A DNA stretch of 8,002 nucleotides from UBA11346 sp038318565 (lineage in GTDB: Bacteria > Planctomycetota > UBA11346): the NCBI GenBank assembly GCA_038318565.1, contig JBBQCI010000123.1, positions 1-8,002 of the forward strand. The letters are read 5' to 3'. Positions 1 through 5,909 of this stretch are shown piece after piece. Every line of letters starts with the position of its first letter. Position 1 is the stretch's first letter. The position numbers and the translations under genes were made by a program. The notes under the pieces were generated by a model. That model searched no databases. It saw nothing but the letters and a program-made list of their open reading frames with translations, and was not told the DNA's origin.

Positions 1-311
1 GAGGCCAAAGCCGTGAACACCACCCCAGGCAGGGTGACGTAGAGCTCAAGCCACTCACGAGCCGCGTCGCCCCAGGTGCTGTGACGCACCCCGGGCAGGC
101 GCTGGACGAGATCGCCTGCACCCACGCAGACACGGCCATGCGCGTCGCTGTACCAGCCTCCTCCGCGCAGGATCCACACCGCCGTATACGCCTCTTCGGC
201 CACCCCGTGCAGGTCATCGGCGGCTGACGGCTTGGCGAGCAGGCCGGCGCGCAGCTCGGCGCCAGGGGCGGCGAAGCGGCGCAGGGCTAAGTCTCGGAGC
301 GCAATCGGCAC
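1..311 (-). CDS. Probable AraC-family transcriptional regulator, N-terminal cupin sensor domain (partial, runs off left edge)
   Basis: The reverse strand is open from a GTG at 311-309 to the window edge, giving 103 codons with no stop. An in-frame TGA lies two codons upstream (317-315), so GTG is the only reasonable start, although no well-placed Shine-Dalgarno sequence is visible. The visible part reads as a small beta-barrel cupin. Residues 44-53 (AVWILRGGGW) form a strand-turn. Residues 64-77 (GAGDLVQRLPGVRH) carry the GD...PG..H signature of the sugar-sensing domain of AraC-type regulators, followed by W87-L-E-L-Y. In this family the cupin binds a sugar and a C-terminal double helix-turn-helix binds DNA. 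The DNA-binding half would lie left of the window and cannot be seen. Divergent placement 80 bp from the GH35-like gene suggests that it regulates that gene. Another cupin protein remains possible. Confidence 0.68.
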   Translation of the reverse strand, partial: MPIALRDLALRRFAAPGAELRAGLLAKPSAADDLHGVAEEAYTAVWILRGGGWYSDAHGRVCVGAGDLVQRLPGVRHSTWGDAAREWLELYVTLPGVVFTALA

Positions 312-391
312 GCCTCAAGGATGACCAGAAAAGCTAAATCAGCAACCGCCGGCGCCATCGCGGACCGCTCCGCACCGGGCAGGCTGGTAGC
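312..391. promoter_or_regulatory. Divergent intergenic region between AraC-like regulator and GH35-like gene
   Basis: This 80-bp gap separates two divergent starts and must contain the control sites for both genes if they are regulated locally. It holds an AT-richer patch (about 321-345) in an otherwise GC-rich surrounding. A small inverted repeat, GCGGA-ccgc-TCCGC, lies at 360-373 in what would be the leader of the GH35-like mRNA. I could not find a convincing -35/-10 pair in either direction. The ribosome site for the GH35-like gene is weak (GGCAGG at 378-383, 8 nt before the ATG). Confidence 0.4.
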
Positions 392-2518
392 ATGGAACAA
401 CTCTCCTTCGACCGCGTCTCCTGGCGGATTGGTGGCCGCCGCGCCTTCCTCGTCTCGGGCGAGATCCACTACTTCCGCCTGCCGCGCAGCGCTTGGCGCG
501 ACCGCCTGCAGAGCCTGCGCGACGCCGGCGGCACCTGCGTCGCCACTTACACGCCGTGGCTGATGCACGAGCCCGAGGAGGGCCGCTACGACTTCACTGG
601 CGACCTCGACCTCGAGCATTTCCTCGACCTGTGCGCCGAGATCGGCCTGCATGCCATGGTCCGGCCAGGGCCGTACCAGTATTCCGAACTCGCCTGCGAC
701 GGCCTGCCTGGCTGGCTGTGCCTGGGACACCCCGAACTGCGCGCGCAGCGACTCGACGGCTCGCACATCCGCGAAAGCTCGATGTCGTACAACCATCCCG
801 GATTCCTCGCCCTGACCCGGCGCTGGTTCGACCGCGTGCTGCCGCTGATCGCCGCGCATCAGACGACGCGCGGCGGAGCGGTGGCAGCGGTCCAGTTCGA
901 CAATGAATTGATCGGCATCCACGAGTGGTTCGGCTCGTGGGACTATCACCCCGAGGCGATGGGCGTCGGACGCGATGACGGCGCCTGGTCGCATTGGCTG
1001 GGCGCGCGACATGGCTCGCTGGCGGCAGCCAACTCTGCCTACGCTACCAGCGCTACTAGCTGGGCGGCGCTGCGGCCGGTCGAACGCGCGGGCGACGCAG
1101 CAACGACGCGACTGTTCAAGGACTACATGACCTTCTACTACGAGCGCATCGCCGACTACGGCGTCACGCTTGCCGGGTGGATGCGCCAAGCCGGCATCGA
1201 CGTGCCGCTGATTCACAACAGCGCCAGCCCGTACATGAACGCTTCCCTACGGCCGCTGGCGAAACGGCTGGGCAGCAACTTCGTCCTCGGCGGCGACCAC
1301 TACTACAACCTGTCGATGGATTGGGATCAGAACCACCCGACTCCGAAATACGTCAGCAAGTGCGCCTACTCGCTCGCGCAAATGGACGCCAACGGCCATC
1401 CGCCGAGCGTGTTCGAGATGCCCGGTGGCAGCGCCAGCGACTGGCCGCCGATCACCCCGCATGACGCCGGGTGCGCCTATCTGGCCAACCTCGCCTGGGG
1501 TATGAAGGGCTGGAACTACTACGTCTTCGCCGGCGGCTGGAACCGCCCCGGCACCGGCACCACCGGCGTGACCTACGATTACGGGGCCGGCGTCGCGCCC
1601 GACGGTACCCGGCGCGCGCTGTGGCAGACGCAGCACGAATTTCACGCCTTCTGCGAGCACAACGCTTGGCTGGCCGGAGCCGAGGCGGTGATCGACCACC
1701 GCATTGCCCTGGTCCACGATCACGCTACTGCCCACCGCTGGCATGCCGAACGTGGCAAGCTGGGCTTCAGCACCGCCGATGCCTGGGCGATGATGCGCAA
1801 GGGGCCGTGGATCACTGCCGCCTGCGCCGGCCTGTCGCCCGGCTACCTGCTGCTCGACGGCGACGTCACTATCCCCACCGACCTGCCGCTGGTGCTATGC
1901 TGCGGGCCGAGTCTGCCGCAAGCGGTGCAGCGCCAGCTGGCCGTCTTCCTCGCCGCCGGAGGCCGGCTGCTGCTGGCGCCGATGGCGCCGTGGCTCGATG
2001 AGGATCTCCGCCCCTGCCGCATCCTGGCCGACGCCATCGGCGCCGATCCGGCCGAGCCGGTGCGCAATCCGTCGAACACGGTGCAGCTGACCGCCTACGG
2101 CGTGCCCAATGTCTTCGTCTCGGGAACGCTGCTACCGGTCGGTGCCGTGCCGCCCGGTGCCGAGCGCACCGCCGTCGAGGAGGTATCACAGGCTGCCTGC
2201 GGTTGGGAGCACCGTCTGCCTGGCGGCGGCCGCGTGGCCCTGCTCGGCCTGCATTGGATCCATCAGAAGCGCGAGCATGCCGCGATGTACACTGCCGCGC
2301 TGGCACGGCTGGGCCTGGCTCGAATGCTCAGCGGCGGCGTCCCAGAACTGTGGGCGATCCTGCGCACCGATGGCACACACTGCGCCCTGTTCGTCTACAA
2401 CGGCTTCACCTCGCCGGCGACCGGCCGGTGGACCTTCGCGCATCCATCCGACGGGCGGATCTGCGACACCGGGGACCTGACGGTTGCGGGCGCGAGCGTG
2501 CGGGTGTGGATGCCGTGA
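392..2518 (+). CDS. GH35-family beta-galactosidase-like glycoside hydrolase, no signal peptide
   Basis: This 708-residue protein probably removes terminal beta-linked sugars, such as galactose, from oligosaccharides. The N-terminal (beta/alpha)8 barrel (about 15-420) carries GH35 hallmarks: GEIHYFRLP at 23-31, HEPEEGRYDF at 59-68, and RPGPYQYSEL at 91-100 followed by GLPGWL. QFDNE gives the expected acid/base Glu172, and VFEMPGG gives the likely nucleophile Glu342. Residues about 485-645 look like a class I glutamine-amidotransferase-like Rossmann domain (LVLCCGPS, AAGGRLLLAP, GGRVALLGLHW), as in the trimerisation domain of GH42 enzymes. Residues 650-708 form a short beta-rich tail. No signal peptide or membrane segment is present, so it is probably cytoplasmic. 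The ATG at 392 is the first start after an in-frame TAA at 335. The gene is divergent from an AraC-like regulator and convergent with an exported hydrolase. Family is confident; substrate is not determined. Confidence 0.88.
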   Translation: MEQLSFDRVSWRIGGRRAFLVSGEIHYFRLPRSAWRDRLQSLRDAGGTCVATYTPWLMHEPEEGRYDFTGDLDLEHFLDLCAEIGLHAMVRPGPYQYSELACDGLPGWLCLGHPELRAQRLDGSHIRESSMSYNHPGFLALTRRWFDRVLPLIAAHQTTRGGAVAAVQFDNELIGIHEWFGSWDYHPEAMGVGRDDGAWSHWLGARHGSLAAANSAYATSATSWAALRPVERAGDAATTRLFKDYMTFYYERIADYGVTLAGWMRQAGIDVPLIHNSASPYMNASLRPLAKRLGSNFVLGGDHYYNLSMDWDQNHPTPKYVSKCAYSLAQMDANGHPPSVFEMPGGSASDWPPITPHDAGCAYLANLAWGMKGWNYYVFAGGWNRPGTGTTGVTYDYGAGVAPDGTRRALWQTQHEFHAFCEHNAWLAGAEAVIDHRIALVHDHATAHRWHAERGKLGFSTADAWAMMRKGPWITAACAGLSPGYLLLDGDVTIPTDLPLVLCCGPSLPQAVQRQLAVFLAAGGRLLLAPMAPWLDEDLRPCRILADAIGADPAEPVRNPSNTVQLTAYGVPNVFVSGTLLPVGAVPPGAERTAVEEVSQAACGWEHRLPGGGRVALLGLHWIHQKREHAAMYTAALARLGLARMLSGGVPELWAILRTDGTHCALFVYNGFTSPATGRWTFAHPSDGRICDTGDLTVAGASVRVWMP

Positions 2519-2533
2519 CGGCGGAGGCCGGGG

Positions 2534-4642
2534 TTACTCCCCGAGCAGTTCGATCCGCTCGACCACGACATCCTCGCCGCCGCTCCAGCCGTACGAGCAG
2601 AGACGGAAGTTGCTGTGGTAGCTGAAGCTGTGCCCGCTGCCGCCTTCCGGCAGCTCGACGATGCTGGTCTTCCAGGTTCCAGTGTTGCCACGCTCGATCC
2701 GCGCTTCGCGGCCGTCGCCGTACTGCACGCCGATCGCGCCCTTGCCGTTGTCGAGGTGGGTCACGCGCAGGCGCAGCGGGGTGCGCGGCAGGCCAAACTC
2801 GTCGCCACGTTCCCAGGCTAGGTCTGTCGGCAATTTGCAGAAGACGTAGAACTTGGCGCGGTCGCTTTTCCCGTCCTTCTTGTCGCTGGCCGCCGCCACA
2901 CGCCCGGCGAATTCGCTGCCGGTGCGCGCCACCGGCTCGACGTCCAGGTTGACCAGCCGGGAGTTGGCGCCGAAATCGGCAGTCGCCAGGACGCCATCGA
3001 CCGAGGCGTAGCGCCGCGTCCAGCCGATCGCCTTGCGTAAGGCGGCGCAGGCTCCGTCGGCCCGGATGAGCAGCGGCTCGTCGGCCAGAGTCAGCTCCAG
3101 CATCCCTGAGCGAGGCTTGGCCGGAATGGTCCTGCCGTCGCTTCCCTGCACCACGACGACCGCGCCGGCATCGATGGGCAGAGTGATGGTCTGCACGCCG
3201 ACCCCGAATCGCGCCGCGCCCGGATCGCGCCACGCCACCACAGCTAGGCCGTCAGGGCGCTCGAAGGCGAAGGCGAAGGTGCCGCGGGCGGCAGCGCCGA
3301 GGTCAACGGTGCCCAGCGGCTTGGCCGGCACCGGGGCGTCGATTAGGTCGGCCAAGGCGCGATAGCCGCCGGCGACCGGACGCGGACCATTGGCCACATG
3401 CATGGCGAAGGGCTCCCAGGCCCAGCAGAACCAGAAGGTTCGTTCGACGCCGAGGGCAGCGGCGACGGTCATCGCCCGCACCATCTCGGCGGCCTGCTCG
3501 CGGTAGTATGGCAGGCGCTGATCGAGTGGTCGGTCCTCGCGCAGGGACGGTTCTTTGCCGCATTCGGTGTTCCACAGTGGCCGCGGCCAAACCCCGGCCC
3601 GGCGGTAGGCGCGCTTCACCGCCTGGGTCTTGGCGATCGGACTGTTATAATCGTGGAAGGCGGCGACGTCGTGTACCGATGCTGCGGTCTTGAGCATGTC
3701 ATCGACGCGGGCGAAGCCGCGCGATCCGGACCAGCCGCCGTTGAGGATGCGCACTTCCGCATCGGCCGCCTTGCCGGCCCGGAAAGCCGCTGCCAGGGTC
3801 TCGGCATACGCGCTGGCGCTGCCCTTGTAGAAGCTGTCGAGGTCCGGTTCGTTCCACTGCTCCCAGTAAGCGATGCGACCGCGGTAGCGCTCGACGGCGG
3901 CCTTAACGTAGGCGTAGTACGGACCGCTGTCGCTGCGGTCGTCGGGAGCGGTGAACGACTGGCCCCACCAGTTCTTGTGGTTCGGATCCTTGGATGAGGC
4001 GCAGGCGACGGAGAAGCCGAACGACCCCATGGTGCTGAGTCCGACCGCCTCGCGGCGGGCCAGCGCGGCGTCGCCCTTGCTCCAATTGTACGCTTTGCCG
4101 TGCCAGTCCTCGCCAGGCTTCCAGGCTTGCACCTCATGCCACAGATGGCTGCCGCGGACCCAGCCGGCTCCTTGGCGGACGAAGAGTTCCATCTCGCGCT
4201 CGTCGTCGGTGACTCCATGCGCGTTGAGCCCGAAGCGCGAGGCCTTGAGGTCCTTGGGCCGGGTCGGCGGCATGACCACGGCATAACGGGTCGGCTGTAG
4301 CTGCGCATCGGCGACAGTGGCGATGGACAGCCGCCACCAGCCGGGCGGCCGGCGCCCGGCATCGAGGGTCAGCGTGGCCGTCGCCTGTGGCTCCAGGGCC
4401 GGTGCGGCCAGATCGCCAGCGGCCACTTCGCGGTCGTCGAGGTCGTGCAGGCGCCAATGCAGCGCACCTGCGGGCCTGGCCCCGGCAGCGCGCAGCTCGA
4501 CCGTCCATACCAGGGGCTGATCTGGCGCGAAGACGGCGCGGTAGGCGGTCGGCTCGCAGCGTTCCACCTGCACCGCGTACGCCTCCCCAGCGTAAGCTAT
4601 GGCGGCGAGCAACGACATGGATAGAATGGCAGCAGTTGTCAT
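2534..4642 (-). CDS. Exported clan GH-A glycoside hydrolase, GH39-like, multidomain
   Basis: Taken from the ATG at 4642, the product is 702 residues. It is preceded by AAAGGA with a short 3-nt gap. A TTG at 4678, with GAGG 4 nt upstream, would add 12 residues including a lysine, giving a more classical signal-peptide n-region. A hydrophobic leader ends in AYA at 16-18 or 21-23, so export by Sec is expected. Next come a beta-rich domain (about 25-125), a (beta/alpha)8 barrel (about 135-440), a beta-sandwich (about 445-530) and a C-terminal beta-rich module (about 545-702) that may bind carbohydrate. WEQWNEPD supplies the predicted acid/base Glu265, and LWNTECG the predicted nucleophile Glu360, the paired glutamates of clan GH-A. 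The overall pattern is closest to GH39 (beta-xylosidase/iduronidase type), but GH5-like or an unclassified family is possible. It is convergent with the GH35-like gene and divergent from the pseudopilin operon. Confidence 0.8.
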   Translation of the reverse strand: MTTAAILSMSLLAAIAYAGEAYAVQVERCEPTAYRAVFAPDQPLVWTVELRAAGARPAGALHWRLHDLDDREVAAGDLAAPALEPQATATLTLDAGRRPPGWWRLSIATVADAQLQPTRYAVVMPPTRPKDLKASRFGLNAHGVTDDEREMELFVRQGAGWVRGSHLWHEVQAWKPGEDWHGKAYNWSKGDAALARREAVGLSTMGSFGFSVACASSKDPNHKNWWGQSFTAPDDRSDSGPYYAYVKAAVERYRGRIAYWEQWNEPDLDSFYKGSASAYAETLAAAFRAGKAADAEVRILNGGWSGSRGFARVDDMLKTAASVHDVAAFHDYNSPIAKTQAVKRAYRRAGVWPRPLWNTECGKEPSLREDRPLDQRLPYYREQAAEMVRAMTVAAALGVERTFWFCWAWEPFAMHVANGPRPVAGGYRALADLIDAPVPAKPLGTVDLGAAARGTFAFAFERPDGLAVVAWRDPGAARFGVGVQTITLPIDAGAVVVVQGSDGRTIPAKPRSGMLELTLADEPLLIRADGACAALRKAIGWTRRYASVDGVLATADFGANSRLVNLDVEPVARTGSEFAGRVAAASDKKDGKSDRAKFYVFCKLPTDLAWERGDEFGLPRTPLRLRVTHLDNGKGAIGVQYGDGREARIERGNTGTWKTSIVELPEGGSGHSFSYHSNFRLCSYGWSGGEDVVVERIELLGE

Positions 4643-4645
4643 GAT

Positions 4646-4651
4646 TCCTTT
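4646..4651 (-). promoter_or_regulatory. Ribosome binding site favouring the ATG start of the GH39-like gene
   Basis: On the minus strand this reads AAAGGA, followed by ATC and then the ATG at 4642. The spacing is short, but it is the best purine match near either candidate start. The competing TTG at 4678 has GAGG (4686-4683) 4 nt upstream, so the choice is not settled. Confidence 0.45.
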
Positions 4652-4709
4652 AACGATTGAGGTGCAAGATAGTGACAATGAACCTCAGTCACACCAACTG
4701 CCGTGATAC

Positions 4710-4738
4710 GTGATATTTTTAGTTGCAACTAATGTCTA
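4710..4738 (-). promoter_or_regulatory. Candidate sigma-70-type promoter for the GH39-like gene
   Basis: On the minus strand, TAGACA (4738-4733, five of six bases of TTGACA) is separated by exactly 17 bp from TATCAC (4715-4710, four of six bases of TATAAT). This predicts a start site near 4703 and a leader of about 60 nt to the ATG, or 25 nt to the TTG. The -10 element belongs to a tandem direct repeat on the plus strand, GTGATA-C-GTGATA (4703-4715). A palindrome fills most of the spacer. Confidence 0.45.
4719..4732. repeat. Perfect 14-bp palindrome, candidate operator
   Basis: TTAGTTGCAACTAA is a perfect inverted repeat without a spacer. It sits in the AT-rich divergent region, inside the spacer of the leftward candidate promoter, and covers the -35 element of the rightward one. 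A dimeric helix-turn-helix protein bound here could control both directions at once. The palindrome itself is seen directly; its role as an operator is inferred. Confidence 0.55.
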
Positions 4739-4751
4739 ATACTTGTATCTT
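4723..4751 (+). promoter_or_regulatory. Candidate sigma-70-type promoter for the pseudopilin operon
   Basis: TTGCAA (4723-4728) and TATCTT (4746-4751) each match four of six consensus bases and are spaced by 17 bp. The start site would fall near 4758, leaving a leader of only about a dozen bases before the ATG at 4770. The -35 element lies within the 14-bp palindrome. Confidence 0.38.
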
Positions 4752-4769
4752 TACCTAGGCGGCAGAGTC

Positions 4770-5909
4770 ATGCGCACTGCGGGATTCACCCTCGTCGAAC
4801 TGCTCATCGTGCTGACCATTTTGGCCATGCTCATCGCCCTGGCTATGCCTTTGCTGCTCCTCGCCGAGCGCTCCGCCAAGCGCAGCAACAGCGAGGCCAT
4901 CCTGCGCAAGGTCGATGCCGCCGCCCGCCAGTTCCAGCGCGATGTCGATGTACTGCCCTACCAGGCGACCTATCCCGACGCAGTCGACGCGGGCAACCCC
5001 TTCCCCAACAATCTCGTCCGGCGCCTTGGCCAGGCGCTGGGCGACGCCGACCGCAGCGCCATTCTCGCGCTGGCTGCGACGGCGGCCGAGAAATACCGCT
5101 ACACCCAGGACATCAACAGCAACTCGGCCATCGCCGAGACCGGCCTGCCCAGTAACCTGACCTTCCGCATGTCCTACGTGCCGCTGGCCGGCTTGGTGGC
5201 GATCACGCAGAGCTACGGCAATCTCAAGAACCCAGATCGCCGCCGGGCGGCCGCAACGCTCAACCGCATGGCCGCCGCTCGCGCCCGGGATGCGGTGATG
5301 GCCGGGGCCACCAATCTCCGTGGCGGGTTCATCGCCGTCGGCAGCACGCTGCACGCCGATCTCACCGGTGATGCGCTACTGACGCCGTTCGAAGTCGGCG
5401 GCGCCGTCGGCTGGTGCGACGACTACCTGGCCGGCGAGCTTCAGCCCAGCGCTATGCGCGGCGAGGCGGTGCTCGACGCCTGGGGGAATCCGGTCATCCA
5501 GGTCGGACAGGTGATACCCAAGGCCCGCCCCCTGACTCTGCGCCTCGAATCAACGTCGAACTCCCTGCAGACCATCCGCATCTCCTCGGTGACCGGATTC
5601 GGACTCGGGCCGCAGGGCTTCGCCACTGGCACCGGCCCGTGGAACGGCCTCGCGGCAAGCGGTAACTACACGCTGCTCGGCAATGGCCGGATCCAGTTGG
5701 TTACCGGCGTGCCAGCCGATGCCACCTTCCTGCCTGATGCGTCTTCGTGGTTCCACAGCGACCGGCGCTATTACACCCCACGCGGGGCCCATCTCGACCT
5801 CGAGCTGTGGTCGGCCGGTCCCGATGGCCGCTTCGCCTGGATGCGCGATGATCTAACCAATCGCGACAATCCGTCGGCTTCGCCGTACGACAAAGGGCTT
5901 GGCCGATGA
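4770..5909 (+). CDS. Oversized GspG-like major pseudopilin (prepilin-type leader), first gene of operon
   Basis: This 379-residue protein starts MRTAG-FTLVELLIVLTILAML, a type IV prepilin leader cut by prepilin peptidase after Gly5. Glu10 is the conserved mature Glu5, and residues 11-31 form the hydrophobic helix that embeds in the inner membrane before pilus assembly. Two pieces of the GspG C-terminal signature are present but far apart: DAWGNPVIQ at 236-244, and LELWSAGPDGRF at 344-355 followed by an acidic tail with DD at 360-361. In ordinary GspG (about 140 residues) these nearly adjoin and frame the calcium site. Here about 150 extra residues precede the first piece, and about 100 separate the two. 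An EF-hand-like loop lies at 197-208. The ATG at 4770 is preferred over an upstream in-frame TTG at 4743, which lies upstream of and overlaps the candidate -10 element and would spoil the leader. It overlaps the next gene by 4 bp. Confidence 0.82.
   Translation: MRTAGFTLVELLIVLTILAMLIALAMPLLLLAERSAKRSNSEAILRKVDAAARQFQRDVDVLPYQATYPDAVDAGNPFPNNLVRRLGQALGDADRSAILALAATAAEKYRYTQDINSNSAIAETGLPSNLTFRMSYVPLAGLVAITQSYGNLKNPDRRRAAATLNRMAAARARDAVMAGATNLRGGFIAVGSTLHADLTGDALLTPFEVGGAVGWCDDYLAGELQPSAMRGEAVLDAWGNPVIQVGQVIPKARPLTLRLESTSNSLQTIRISSVTGFGLGPQGFATGTGPWNGLAASGNYTLLGNGRIQLVTGVPADATFLPDASSWFHSDRRYYTPRGAHLDLELWSAGPDGRFAWMRDDLTNRDNPSASPYDKGLGR
5892..5897 (+). promoter_or_regulatory. Ribosome binding site of the GspH-like gene
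   Basis: AAAGGG lies 8 nt before the ATG at 5906, inside the end of the preceding gene. It is the strongest Shine-Dalgarno match in the operon and supports this start. Confidence 0.6.

Noticed and set aside
1041..1058. Tandem 9-bp repeat encoding ATS-ATS in the GH35-like gene
   Set aside because: Two imperfect in-frame copies in a surface-loop-like segment are most simply explained by low-complexity coding sequence.
287..1216. Long minus-strand ORF of 309 codons antisense to the GH35-like gene
   Set aside because: The translation is Arg/Ala/Val-rich with no recognisable motif, while the plus strand carries the GH35 signatures throughout. Long shadow ORFs are common in GC-rich DNA.
2512..2522. 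GCCGTGACGGC near-palindrome at the end of the GH35-like gene as a terminator
   Set aside because: The stem is 5 bp with a one-base loop, lies across the stop codon and is not followed by a T-run.
3398..3997. Plus-strand ORF of 199 codons across the exported hydrolase gene
   Set aside because: It is antisense to the catalytic barrel containing both catalytic glutamates, and its own translation has no domain-like features.
4658..4692. Interleaved short inverted repeats TGAGGT/ACCTCA and GTGAC/GTCAC upstream of the exported hydrolase
   Set aside because: The stems are only 5-6 bp with loops of 11-18 nt and are mutually exclusive. No riboswitch-like conserved pattern is recognisable.
4743..4769. 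TTG start extending the G-like pseudopilin by nine residues
   Set aside because: It would put MYLYLGGRV before a complete prepilin leader and lies in the candidate -10 region. The ATG at 4770 gives the standard short leader.
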